Positions 33,658 through 45,994 of a stretch of 64,000 nt of DNA are shown piece after piece. The translations under genes were made by a program, and so were the position numbers. The stretch comes from Adiantum capillus-veneris (Eukaryota > Streptophyta > Polypodiopsida > Polypodiales > Pteridaceae). The stretch spans positions 59,933,619 to 59,997,618 of the forward strand of contig CM043952.1 in the NCBI GenBank assembly GCA_014529385.2, given 5' to 3'. Below the pieces are notes generated by a model. It did no database searches, had not been told where the DNA came from, and worked only from the letters and a program-made list of their open reading frames with translations. The first letter of the stretch is position 1; the number at the start of each line of letters is the position of its first letter.

Positions 33658-34476
33658 ATGGATTCCTCTTTGTTCCACTTACAGTTTGGTGTAGTTGCAA
33701 GATCCTCCTCTTGCAAGCTCCACAATGATACCTTTGCTTTGACATTAATAATTGTGTCACCGTAGCTCTGTGGCTTGAGTAAATTTTGCTTTGAGAAGCC
33801 ATCCTTCTTTGACTTTGATCCATCCAACTTTCTTGGATGTGGCTCAAAGGTCATTCACACATCCACTTCATCAAAGGAAGCTATTGCTCATCTCTCTGCT
33901 TTTGCAAATAGGACGACAACTACCCAAGGTTTGGCCATCGATCTCACTAGCAACAAAGCATTTATTGCTAGAGTAGCAGATGATTAAGGAAATGGTTGGG
34001 CAATAGCTAAGGCATTAGCTGCATCTGGAGAGGATATTCTTAGGGGAATTTGGGTTCTTTCTCTCAACATTTTTGAAACAAGCCCCAAGAAGGGAGAATT
34101 TAATGCATCTCGTATGCTTCCAAAATGGCTCCCTAATGGAGGTTTCCAAGGTTCACCCACTCGATGTTGTATTTTTCAATTTAGATAATGTCTTGATGAT
34201 ATAAAACGTAACAAGAGATATGCAAGGAATTTTAAATGGATTGTATAGGACATAGCTGAGAGTATAAAGCAAGATAGATATTTTGGTGCACTCCTAGGCT
34301 AACGGGCATGTGTGGCCAAACTTCTACTAGAAACTTCAAGGAGTGGCTACCCTACTGCCATTTCAATATCAAGCTACTCACGTGTGTCCCTATTCAAACA
34401 CTTTTCACCTTTAATAAATGCTGGTGGATCATCTCTTTCACTTACATGTATTACATCTTAAAGGATTGATCCCGGG
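33658..34476 (+). pseudogene. Enoyl-[acyl-carrier-protein] reductase (NADH) retropseudogene
   Basis: The plastid enzyme catalyses the last reduction step of each fatty-acid elongation cycle. From the ATG at 33658 a Ser/Thr-rich transit-peptide-like stretch of about 90 residues is read. The dehydrogenase core then starts at about 33932: [33 protein letters not shown] (the NADH-binding loop), [41 protein letters not shown] and [12 protein letters not shown], in the correct order for a plant FabI/MOD1-type enzyme. Stops occur at 33757, 33985, 34186, 34246, 34300, 34456 and 34474. No intron-like gap is seen across roughly 800 bp, which suggests a reverse-transcribed copy. Recognisable homology stops near RIDPG at 34471, before the substrate-binding end of the enzyme. 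Confidence 0.88.
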
Positions 34477-35919
34477 TAAGCCCCTCAAGGGTTATGTATT
34501 TCATGTAGCATCTTTCATTTGATAAATGGTTTGCACAAATGAGTATTGGCTATTAGCATTATTTCTCCTTGACATGTATTGTAGACATATTAATTGAATG
34601 TGAAAATCATTAACTGTTGATAGTGACTATTTGTATATCAAATCTTATTATTTCCACTTAAAGTGGAAAAGATCCAGATGCCCACTTCATTAAGTCAAGT
34701 GAAGTGTTTGGATTGATGAAAGATTGTAGTGGATACTTACATCAATGGAAATTTTTAGAGCTCAAGAACTTCTTTCATATCATATGTTCCAGAAGAAGAG
34801 GATCAAAACCTAGTTCTTTTAAAGGGTTAAAACTACACATTGCTGGCAATGGTGCATGGCCCATCAAATGCATTAAAGATTTTGATTCTCAGCACTAAGA
34901 TCCCACTAAGATATGAAAAAACTGGTTTTTGAACCAAGTAGAATGGATGGCCAAAGCACCTACTTGCTCCAAATGATTGGTCAGGTTCACATCATATTTT
35001 GTTAACCTTTCTAAGGCCATAAGTTTTCTCTTGCTTGTAGATTGTAGCCATGTGAAGGCAACCATGCCATTACTTGTGAACAAATTTCCTTATGAAGGCT
35101 ATGAGTCTTCTCTTAGGTTATCCGATTAATTAAAATAATATAATAATAATAATAAATAAATCTAAATAGTAGATGGCTAAAGAACCTGTATCTAATGTTA
35201 ACACCTCTCATTATCATCCTCACTTGTATTAAACAAGATTCATACTATTTCCATTCTAGTGATTGACCATTCATTCCTATCTTCAATGATATGTCTGTAG
35301 GTATATGTAACCCTTTAACTTTCCAATTCTAGTGTAAAGAATCATTAAAAATGCCCCCAAGGTGAACTCAATATCTACTATTGAGTCTTTTATACATTTG
35401 TATCTCTATAGAGGCTAAGTGGCATTTCTATTCTTTTTAAGTATCTTTTGACATAAATTGATTTATCTTAAATTAGATAGAATCTTTTTTTGCTTCATAG
35501 CCAACTATATATTAACACAAAATTGACACATTTTGGATTTTTCTGTCTATGCTTTGGTGACGTTTGATAGTTGCAACTCTCTCCCACTTGTACCTCTCTC
35601 CACACGCACACACCGGTACATATATTTTCAGAAGCTCCTCCAAGTACGCATATCAAATACCAACATTATCTATGAGCTAGGAACCTAGCCGTCTCTCATG
35701 TCATGTCTTAAGCTTGCATTGAATGACATTTCTATTGAATGGAATTTCTATTAAGATGATTTGACATAAAGATACAACTAGTCACATGAGTCATGATGTT
35801 TTGGGATAGTGGAAACAGTTTCTAAGCACCTTGCCACTTTAACATACGCCAATTTGTTTTCAAGTAAGTAATAAATTTTTTGTCTTTTATGCCTTATCAA
35901 GTCCATTGGTCGTGTACTG
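34477..35919. other. Unassigned AT-rich sequence
   Basis: No gene recognised; a short AAT-rich tract lies near 35133-35160. It may include the remaining 3' part of the reductase copy in unrecognisable form. Confidence 0.4.
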
Positions 35920-36195
35920 CACACAGATTTCCCAATTTAGGCAATGTGTATATGTTCATCCTGGTGTAGATTTGTTGATTTAAGCAACACCAATTAACTG
36001 TACAATTTTGTGGACTTAGGCAGTACAAGTGCAGATTCACCAATTTAGATAGCACACCAACAAATACTAGATTTACTAATTTAATCAATAATAGTGCAAC
36101 TTTATCAATTTTAGGCAGCACAACTACAGATTCATCGATTTAGGTAGCACATCTCATTGGTACCGTTTTGTAGATTTAGGCAACATTGACTACAA
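35920..36195. repeat. Diverged minisatellite-like array
   Basis: About seven imperfect units of 30-45 bases sharing the core CAGATT(T/C)A(T/C)CAATTTAGG followed by CA(G/A)(C/T)AC, for example near 35925, 35966, 36003, 36033, 36090, 36124 and 36166. No coding sense. Confidence 0.6.
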
Positions 36196-36630
36196 AATCA
36201 TGTTACAGTGGATGGCTATCACTTTTCCTAGTATGGTTTTGTTATCCGGATATACATAATGGAAGTGATTTTGGATTTGCAATTAGACTTGGATTTGGAT
36301 TTGGTTTATGATGATTTGTTGTTAACATTGTGTATGGAATTGAACTTGAAATTTATGAGAATGTATTATTGAACGATGAGTGTGACCAATGATATCCTGA
36401 TACATCAAGATATGAGACATGCTTCTTATTCTCATGGTATGGGACACTAGAATATGTAGTATATGGATGATGATAGGCATAAGCAAATTTGTATGTTTAG
36501 CTTCATGAGTTTTATTTTGTTACATAATATTTTTGACACATAATTTTACCCATTGTTTTTTAAAAATATAAACAGAAGATTCTTATCTTCGCAGTTGAGG
36601 ATAGCTGCTTTCCAACAAAGAGGTATGTGA
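36196..36630. other. Unassigned sequence left of the right copia LTR
   Basis: No coding sequence recognised. The bases just before the LTR do not form a strong polypurine tract, which weakens the case that this LTR and its left partner belong to one intact element. Confidence 0.4.
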
Positions 36631-37097
36631 TGGAAATGGAAAATCACTTATTCATTGCAGATGATACATGGAAAAAGCTAAGGGCTATGCAAAAGAATAT
36701 CATATTCATGGACACTTCATTATATAAGTGCTCTTTATGAGCTATGTCCATTTATGTCTAGCTGGATAGTTTGTATTCATTTTGAGCATTCAAAAAATCT
36801 ATAAATAAATACATGCAAGTGGAAAATGCTCATTCTTGCACGGGGGGAGATTGCACCTAGTGTTTGTGTTATTCTCCTCTCCTCTTTTCCCTCTCGCCAT
36901 GTCGGTGTAGCACTCCGCTCTAAGAGGTGCACCTTATACATTCTCTAATGCTCTCTCTCGCTCTCTTATTCTCTTTTGTCAACCTCGCTTGGATTTCGTC
37001 TGTCTATGGTCTTTCAGGTATACATATCTATTGTTTTGTAGTTTGTAGCATGGTATTTTGTGTATTTTGTCGGTCCCTTGTGCTTTTGTTTGTAGCA
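36631..37097 (+). repeat. Copia-type LTR (right copy)
   Basis: Starts TGGAAATGGAAAATC and ends GTTTGTAGCA, homologous to 19601-20051 with a 36-bp insertion near 36660-36700 (the AAAAGCTAAGGGCTATGC piece) and many substitutions. LINE sequence begins directly after it. The two LTRs are diverged enough to suggest an old insertion. Confidence 0.8.
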
Positions 37098-39340
37098 CTT
37101 TCCACATTGAAAGACTTGTTCAATTGGTACAACAAAGGAATCCAACAAGACAGAAAAAATGAGGGAAGACAAAAGATAATGGTTAAGCACAAAAACGCTT
37201 CCAGACAAGTTAGGTTGGTAGTTTTTCCAAGTGTAAAGAATTTTCGTGAATTTTTCCAGAACCCAGTTCCACCTTTGATTGAAAGTGACATGAAAGCCCA
37301 TTGGAATTACTAGCAATCTAAACAACCCCATCCATTATTGGTTGACAACTAGCTTGGGTGACCAAAGCAACATTCTCCTTTTGAGACTTTGTATCTAGTC
37401 TTGGCATGATTAATAAAGATCTATTGGATAAGCAAAAGACATTCATGCATTCCCAAAAACATTCAATAGACGAAGTGTTATTTTTTTACCAGAGAGTTAG
37501 TATCAATTACAAATTGTTGCAAGCACAATTGTTTTGTAGAACCAAGTATGTTGATAGCTCTTAGTTTTCCTTGTTGCATACATCTTCTAACCAACCAACC
37601 CAAAGCATCAAAAGAAATGGTGACAAAGGGAAACCTTATCTTTTGGACATGTGCAGGGGGATGGGCTCAATCAGTTCTCCATTGATAGAAATTCTAGTTG
37701 AAGCATTATAAAACAGAATGTGTAAAATTTTTATGAATCGTCTTCCTAGACCCATGTCATGCAAACATTGCAAAATGAATTCCCATTCAATTCTATCATT
37801 TTATCAAAACCAATCCTGAAAAAAATGTATGCTTGATCTGATTTAAAGGCGTACTCCATTCCTTCCCAAAGGGCTATTAGAGCATCCAAAATAAACCCTC
37901 CTTTAATAATCCCTTTTTATCTTTTAAGATGAACTGATCCATTAAGGGTTTGAGCCTTTTAGCTAGGGAGAGAGACAAAATCTAGTATATAGAAGTCAAA
38001 CAAGTTATAGGTCTCCACTTAGACAATTATTCCATCGAGCCTCTCTTATGAATCAATTTGATACCACCGTATTAATGTTGGTCAAAAAAGTCCCCTGAGC
38101 CAGGGCTTTATGCTAGACTAGTAGAATATGTGGAGTCAAAAAATATTGGTATAATATGAAAAACTCATTTGGCACTCTATCTAGTCTAGGTGTTTTGCCA
38201 CTCTTCAAACAAACAATGTTTTCTATAATCTCCCCTTCAGTTAGGGATTGATCCAACAAGTTGGTCACTGTTATAAGAACTATTCTTTATCATGGTCTGG
38301 CAAAGGAGATATTTACCCTAGACTTGGTGATATCCCCATTTCTTTGGGGGAGAGTAGGGAAAATATTGGAGTAAACAAATTTGGCCATTTCAAGATCTTG
38401 TTTATGTGACTTGGTATAAAGGCCATCCTTGGATTTAAGCTCGAGTAGGGTCACTATATAGAAAACCTATATATCATGTGCATTCAAGGACGATTTATAA
38501 AACCCCTTAGTTGTGAATTTTTTACTGATAAGTGGGACCCTTTTCCAGTTCAATCTGTAGAATTTTTTGAAGAGCATTTTTTCAACAGCCTTCTTTATGT
38601 GAAAATGTGAGAGAATATAGAATAAAATAATCCCTAATGTTGAACCCACATGATATACATTTTTTTTATTGTAGTAGACCCCCTAAGGCTTTAAGAAGGT
38701 GATGAAATCCTTGCACCTTGTTTTCTTCAACAATGAGAACATATGGAGTTAGTAGGCTTATCTATTTTGCTTGCTCAAAAATCTCTTGTTCAAGCTAGGG
38801 TCCCTTGTGGATCAAGGAGCTCTTTGCTTCTCAGCTCTTCTTTGAGGTTCAAAAGCTCAAAGGGAAGATGACCACTAACTAAAGACTTATTCTCTATCTT
38901 AGAGATCTTGTTGTTTGTCATCATTCTTCTATTATGTCTTCTCTCCTTGGCAAGGTTTTCTAAACTTGGTCAAATCCTTGTGAATATTTATAATAGTTGC
39001 ATCCCAAGCTTTGAAGGGCTTTTGATTGAAAGTGAGAGATTCTTGGAAGATGCATTTGACTTTACTTTCAGTTGAATCAAGTTTAAACAATGCACTCTCC
39101 AAGTGAGGCCAACCAGCTTTAAAATTATGCTCACCTTTATTCATTTCAATGATCAAAGGGTTGTAATCCGGTCATCAGCAGGAGAAGAATTAGATTTTCC
39201 ACTTACCAACCAATGGTCCTGCATAAGATCACAAGATATGTAAATTATATATAGCCTTATAGCTCTATAGAAATTGCCTTGTTGTTTGTGGTCCAATTGA
39301 AACGAGAGTCTTCAAACAAGCCCACTGGAGTATGCTTGTC
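37098..39340 (-). mobile_element. L1-like LINE, 5' part (endonuclease end and RT), degraded
   Basis: Minus strand. From high to low coordinates: an endonuclease C-terminus resembling the SDHNP motif, here PDYNPLIIEMNKG at about 39175-39135; a linker (39130-38932); RT with GKTPRLDRVPNEFF near 38200; STRISINGELIEPI near 37690; and GFPLSPFLL near 37620. It reaches RWNWVLEKFTK and YTWKNYQPNLSG at 37260-37190, ending with LDSFVVPIEQVFQCGK at 37098. The next expected residues, ending FLWDG, are found on the far side of the copia LTRs at 19600. Stops and frameshifts are frequent. One LINE was therefore split by an LTR insertion. Confidence 0.78.
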
Positions 39341-40249
39341 ATACATCCCTTCCCAACACTCTTTTTCTCTTTCTTGTATGAATTTCCATAAATCATTTCA
39401 TTTTTCCTTAATGCATGTAACCTTATTAAAGTTTAATGCAATTAACAAAGTAGAAGACAAATGGCTAAGCTCTATCTAGATAGTAGCTCTTTCAAAAATA
39501 GAGCTAGAATATGCCTATCGTAAAGTATTCCATCTATCCTTAATGTATGTAGCCATATTAAAGTCTCATGCAGCTCACAAAGGAGAAGAAAAATGGCTAA
39601 GCTTTATCTAGACAGTATCTCTTTTAGAGTTAGAAACATATAATCGAATGGCTAAGCTCGATCTAGATAGCGTCTCGTTGAGAAATAGAGCTAGAATCAT
39701 ATAACCAAACAACTATATAATTGAAGGATTACTTTTGGGAAATAGCAAACCACTTGCCCCTTTGACTATGCTAGATATTAGTGATGAAGTGTTCATGTAT
39801 GACTGCTACACCCGGTACAACTCCTTCTTTTCCTAATCCATGGGTAGATGGAAACCAATTGTATTGAGTATTAATTCTTTAGAGGTTTAACATAAGAGAA
39901 TCTCCAACAACCTTAACTTCCTCCACACCCATGACGGTCACATTTCAATTATGTATCATATCACGTGAGTGGGGTGGTCACATTTCAAATATGTATCGTA
40001 TCACATAAGTTAACTAGAAAGATTAATAAAAGTCACAAATGAATACTTTTATGTATACATTAAGGGGGGTGGGGTTTTTTTTAATAGGCCCACAATGTAG
40101 CTATAACATTATATTGGAGTATTATTAATAAGTTCTTGAAGCACGTGGTATAGGAAGCTTGAGATGAGTGACAACTTTGGGCTACAAACACACAAATTCA
40201 AAGTGAATTTGGATATCACACATACTTTTCTTAATGAAAATAGTTCTCG
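39341..40249. other. Unassigned sequence with local tandem duplications
   Basis: A roughly 130-bp unit containing AATGGCTAAGCT(C/T)TATCTAGA is repeated at about 39412-39500 and 39540-39625, with a third short copy at about 39648-39700. A 40-bp unit containing GGTCACATTTCAA(T/A)TATGTATC is repeated at 39938-40010. No gene seen. Confidence 0.55.
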
Positions 40250-40581
40250 GTGGGATCTTCTTCCTTTCTTGTTGGCAACCGTCCAAACGATTTGTAAATC
40301 AAGTGTATGCCCTAGCCAACAGATTCTTATGGGAAGGAAGATGATACTAACAAGGTTCCTTAAGTAACTTGGAGTACCTACACCCTCTCTAAGGAAGTGG
40401 GAGGGTTGGCATTTTCGATATTGAGCATTTGTCAAAAAATAAAATGAATATGCAAAATATAAAGACTCTTATAGGGAGAACAAGATGAGACTAACAAGGT
40501 TCCTTAAGTTACTTGGAGTACCTCTACCCTCTCTAAGGGAACATGGAGGTTGGGCATTTTGGATATTAAGCACTTGTCAAC
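40250..40581 (+). mobile_element. L1-like LINE scraps, tandemly duplicated, plus strand
   Basis: Plus-strand sequence near 40300-40440 reads NRFLW, then TNKVP, VTWSTYTLSKEVGGLA, the post-palm region of an L1 RT. The segment CTAACAAGGTTCCTTAAGT...CATTTGTCAA (about 40347-40436) is repeated at about 40489-40580, where the second copy is cut by the CACTA element at 40582. Confidence 0.6.
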
Positions 40582-40805
40582 CACTACAAGAGGCTATTCA
40601 TATTAGCGACGCTCACACAGCGACGTTCAAAAAAAAAATTCCAACGTCGCTATGAGCGTCGCAAATCTACTTGATTTACAAGTAAATTTGCGACGCTCAT
40701 AGCGACGCCGACTGGGCTAAAAAAATAACAGAGAGCGCCCAAAAACTCAGATCTCAGATATGAGTTTTTCGGCGCCCTCAAGCAAGGAGCAGGTAACGCT
40801 CTCCC

Positions 40806-40836
<31 letters not shown>

Positions 40837-40963
40837 TTCTTCTCCACACACACACACACACACACACACGAGGAGAGGAAGGAGAGCCAGGTATGCTCCT
40901 TCCCTCTCCTCACTCTCATGTTCCCTTCCCCTCTTTCTCTCTCCCTCTCTCTCTCTCTCTCTC

Positions 40964-40998
<35 letters not shown>

Positions 40999-41005
40999 TA
41001 GTGTT

Positions 41006-41057
<52 letters not shown>

Positions 41058-41299
41058 TACAAACATAAACAAAAACGCACACACACATACATAAACAAAG
41101 AATGCACACACACATTGAGAGAGGAAAAGAGAGAGAGAGAGCATGCATAAACAAAAAACGCACACATTGAGAGAGGAAAAGACAGAGAGAACATACATAA
41201 ACAAAAAACGCACACATTGAGAGAGGAAAAGAGAGAGAAAACATGCATAAACAAAAAAAAGCACACACATTGAGAGAGAAAGAGAGAGAAACTAATTTA

Positions 41300-41425
41300 A
41301 CGTCGTAGGAAACTAATTAAAATTAAAAGACCTAAAGATCTAGCCGACGAGGAGTTGAACTCAAGACCTATTATTCAAGAGGGAAATGGCATAACCAATC
41401 TATCATACTTGGCATGGGTGATAGA
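41300..41425 (-). repeat. tRNA-derived SINE-like segment, CACTA A copy 2
   Basis: Same A-box-like and B-box-like arrangement as at 1940-2062 in copy 1, so the segment was present in their common ancestor. Confidence 0.45.
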
Positions 41426-42729
41426 AAGGTTATACCATTTATCTCTTTTTATTGGCACACACATCCACACACACGCACACACACAAGAAGAAGAGAGTTA
41501 TAACGTCGTAGGAAACTATCCTAAAGACGTTAAAGATTAGGTTAGATGTAGACTTACGTTAAATTAGATTTAGGTTTATTTAAGTTAAATTAAATTAGAT
41601 TTAGGTTTATTTTTAATTAGATTTACGTTTATTTACGCTAGATTTAGATTTACGTTATATTAGATTAGATTTAGGTCTCCATAGACTGCGATGCCTGCAT
41701 GAAGCGGGTGAAGAAAGCCCTCAATGGAATATAGGGTATTGCTGCCTTCACTCATGGTGGGCTCCGTCGATCCAAAAGTACTGGTGAAATGTCTTCAGAA
41801 GATAGGGAAGAAGATGGATCTTCAGGGCGGCAAGAGTCACTACATCCCCGACACAATGACCATCTAGACAACCTCTAGTCATTCAACAGCAACTTCAAAG
41901 TTAGTAACAAGAGCAAGAACGGTCTAAAGGGCCAATTGCTGTCGTCAGATGTGGATGGAGATGAGGCAGCGTCACCGCCGGAAGTTAACTCTCACATCTT
42001 TAGTGATGAGAATGCCAACTCTTGCCGAGTTATATGAAAAATTATGTGTTAAATCAGTTTTAAGGTTCTTATAATCCCTGTTAGTTTAGTTCTTTGTTTT
42101 TAATATAACATAATTTACATTAGATTTAGATTTATGTTATATTAGATTAGACTTATGTTTATTTAGGTTTATTTAGGTTTACCCACACACACACACACAA
42201 GAAGAAGAGAGTTTTAACGTCGTAGGAAACTATCCCAAAAGACGTTAAAGATTAGGTTAGATGTAGACTTACGTTAAATTAGATTTAGGTTTATTTTTAG
42301 TTAGATTTACGTTTATTTAGATTTACGCTTATTTACGTTAGATCGAGTCCACGCAAGAATTACTTACGGTTTAGGGTTTAGGTTTTAGAGTTAGACGAAC
42401 AGTGAAAAGATCTACTGTGAAAAGATGTTAAGATGCTGTGAAGTGCTACAGCTAGAGAAGAGGCAAAGGGGTTTTGTCCACTACATGCAGTATCATGTAG
42501 ACGTGGGTCTGTAGATTTCTTGTACCCACAAATATAGGTATTGACCAATAAAGATGAGATTATAACCCGGTGGTTCTGATCTCCGTGCACCTCTAGACCG
42601 AGGTGTGCGGGGATTGGACATGACTAGAGAATGTGAGGTAAAGAGAGAGAGAGAGAGAGAGAGATAAGACGAAGAATGCCAATAGAATATTAAATTTGTT
42701 GTCCAGGTTATAAGATTTTTATCCTCATT
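41426..42729 (+). other. 5' non-coding region of CACTA A copy 2
   Basis: Same content as 2063-3381 in copy 1: TTAGATTTAGG repeats, SINE-tail pieces at about 41500-41540 and 42210-42250, and a short GA tract at 42641-42664. No gene. Confidence 0.6.
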
Positions 42730-45271
42730 ATGAGTAGTGACGAGGATGTGGGACCGTCCAACCGAAACACCTATCTCTCAACGAGGGTCTTATGTCCTTG
42801 TAATCAATGCAAGCATGTTATGCGACGGACAAGACGTGTTTCTTTGCAGCACGTTCGCGAATTTGGCGAGTTCGATCCATCTATTATAGATCGAGTTGTT
42901 GCCAATTATAACTCGTCGGACTCTAACGCTGGCCAACAAGCAGCAATCTTGCAACCCAATAGACGTGTTCGCAGGCGCTTTGGTCAAGCAGCATATGTGA
43001 GGCCACAAGATGTAGCCTCTGACAGCTCGGGGGATGATCATGCAGAGCACATTCCCAACGAGGCAATGTTTGAGCCCGAGATTGATGAAATGATCGAGAC
43101 GATCATGGATTCAGAAAGGCTTATCTATGATGATATGAAAAGTGAAGCCGATACGCCATTGTATAATGGAGCACGTATGTCTAGATTGAAAGCACTCCTG
43201 GTTCTTCTCAACATGCAGGCAAAGTTTGGATGGAGTGACACTAACGTCACAGCGCTTTTCAGGTGATCTATTACAATTAGTTTACTTTAATAAAACTCTA
43301 AATGTATAATGATCTGATAGATTTTTACACGACTGTATCGTATTTTTATGTTGTATAGATTGCTTAAAGAGCACATACTACCAGCTGACAATGTGATGCC
43401 AGATTCCCGAGATGAAGCAAGAAAGATTTTGCGAAACTTGGGGATGGATTACAATTCTATCCACGCTTGTCCTAATGACTGCATTCTTTTCAGAGGGGAA
43501 TACATAGACATGGAGAAGTGTCCGAAATGTGATTCCGAAAGATATCGAGTAGATCTCCACGGGACAAAAATTCCACAAAAGGTTTTGCAACATTTTCCTC
43601 TGCTTCCTCGCATCAAGCATTTCTTCGAATGTAAGTCCATGGCCGCCCTAGCATCATTGCATGGGGAGAATAAATCTTCGGATGGTGTGCTACGAATTCC
43701 TGCAGATTGCGCAGCCTGGAAACATATAGATGGAACATGGTCGGATTTTGCCAGGGAAGCTTGAAATTTGCACTTAGGCCTGGCTATGGATGGCGTAAAT
43801 CCATTTGGTCAAAGATCAACATCTTATAGTGTATGGCCCGTTGTCATCGTCAACTACAACATTCCCCCGTGGTTGACTACGAAGAAGGGGCACCTATGGC
43901 TAAGCTTGATTGTGCCAGGGCGATATAAAGTGGAGAATATGGATGTGTATCTTCGTCCACTATTGGAAGAGCTACAACAATTGTGGATTGGCATAGAGGT
44001 GGTGGATATGAGCCGACACACAGGACGACGGAATGCTTTGATCAGAGGCATTCTAATGTGGACCATGCATGACTATCCCGGGCTAACAGAATGCTCAGGT
44101 GATCTATTGACACTCCTCACTTAGACACTGTAAATCTTGTTTTTTCCCATAGTTGATCTATTATCATGTGTATACATGCAGGGCTTCAAACAAGCGGATA
44201 CAGAGGATGTGTCACATGTGGACCTAGACTGAATGCACGTAGGGCGCCCTCACTGAAGAAGCAAATCTACGAAGGTCATCAAGCGTATCTTCCAGAGAAT
44301 CATGTGTTACGCGACGGCTTTTTGGGAAGAGAGCCACCAAGGATGTCTACACAAGCATGGTTAGAGCAGAAGGAGATGTGCGATGACGGATTGCCTCCAG
44401 GGATGAAGAGACTATCTCTATGGTACGAGTTACCATACTGGCCCCGACTCATGATCAATCACTTGCTCGATCCAATGCACATATTCAAGAATGTGGGTAA
44501 TCTACTATGGGACCATCTGACCGGCAAGAAAGATACTTTGGGAGCCAGAGTTGACCTTAGAAATGTGGATCGTATGGAGCAATATTGGCCGCAAACAGCG
44601 TCTGATGGATCGATAAAACTCCCTAAAGCACCATGGATTTTCACAGGAGCCCAAGAACGCAAAGTAAAAGAGACCATTTGATCTTTGCGGACCCCCACTG
44701 GCGTAATGCACTCGCTCCGAACGTGTTTTACTAAAGAAGGAAAGCTTACCAGTTTGAAGTCACACGATTGGCATAAAATATGTCAGGTACGTTCATAGTG
44801 GACTTTAATATCATTGCATAAAATGTGGACTTTAATATCATTGCTGCACATACTTTACAGTTTATTTTACCGGTTGCCATTGAGGGATGTTTGTCTCTCG
44901 ACATCCGTAACACAATCTACAAACTTGCAAAGCTGGTGCAATGGATCTCACAAAAGGAGATCAACGTAGACTCCATACTTCATGATGAGTTTTCCGTTCC
45001 AACACGGGATCAGCGCTTCAATGAAGACCTGATGAAGATTCGAATGCGCGAATACTGCAAACACAAGCGTTCCGAAGTGCAAAAGGCAATCAAGCATGGG
45101 TGGAACAGGCCAGATTGGCTGGCCAAAGAAGATTGGAAGAATGCAAAGAAAGCAGCGCGCGAGAATCCCGACAAGTGGAAGCAACAAAAGGATGCAGCCA
45201 GAGCGCGAGTAGAGGGAGGGAGCTCGCACCACTTGGGGAGAGGTGGATGGGCATCATTTGAGGCCGATTTT
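42730..45271 (+). pseudogene. TNP2: TNP2-like transposase of copy 2, truncated and fused in frame to the second gene
   Basis: Exons follow copy 1: 42730-43262, 43359-44098, 44182-44786 and 44861-45271. Codon 313 is TGA (43762-43764) and codon 591 is TGA (44679-44681); both are CGA in copy 1. Codon 513, the stop in copy 1, is CGA here (WPRLMINHLLDPMH). The last exon starts in DUF4218 (LPVAIEGCLSLDIRN) and, after EINVDSI, changes to LHDEFSVPTRDQRF of the second gene, staying open to the GTAAGT donor at 45272. The fusion comes from the CATAC-mediated deletion, which removed the rest of DUF4218, DUF4216 and the TP-rich start of the second gene. Confidence 0.9.
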
Positions 45272-45364
45272 GTAAGTGTTTTCGCATTGCTCTTTATGTT
45301 CGATAGTTTAGGGTTTATGAGTTTTTTAATTCTAACATAATGAAATCTTTGTATGTTTTGACAG

Positions 45365-45620
45365 TGGTCGATGACAGGACGTGATCCCACACCGTACGAG
45401 CGCGAGTACGCAGGCAGGAAGGGCTTAAACGCCCTGATGGACATTCTCAGTTCTCGCGGCGGCATGGTTAGTATTAGGGTTTACTCTTTTCTATTTTTTG
45501 TATTGTTTTATAAATGTCGTTATATGTTTATACTTACTGAAAGCTGTCTTATTGTCTTTTTTTGTCGAATCCGACAGATACGCCGCTTGGACGCGATGAG
45601 ACTTCTGACTAGACGACGTC
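45365..45620 (+). pseudogene. 3' exons of the CACTA A second gene in copy 2
   Basis: Exon 45365-45466 encodes WSMTGRDPTPYEREYAGRKG and ends at a GTTAGT donor. The final acceptor, TGCAG in copy 1 (8651-8655), reads TGTCG here (about 45563-45567), so the AG is lost and normal splicing to the short last exon is not possible; a nearby GACAG further in could substitute. It lies downstream of the fused exon. Confidence 0.7.
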
Positions 45621-45994
45621 AGTTTAGCCGTAGCTAGATAGCATTAGTTTAGGGTTTCTCATAGCTTATGTATCATGAGACGGATTTTATACGTCTTTTT
45701 GAACCATGTATATTATTACATTTGTCACCGCAGTTCATTTTGCCAATCAATTCTTTATGCCTATGATGTTGTACAATTGTCATTATTACATTTGTCAATC
45801 AATTCATTTTGCCTATGATGTGTACAATTGTCAATTTTACGCTTGTCAATTTTGCAAACAATGCGTCTTGTGGGTGACTATTTTGGGTCTATTATCTACC
45901 CTTGCACTTTTTTTTTAAAGTGAATCAAGTACAATATGGTTGATAGGTGGCAGGGCATTCAATGCCCTCTCACCAAAAACAAATTTCTCTCGGG

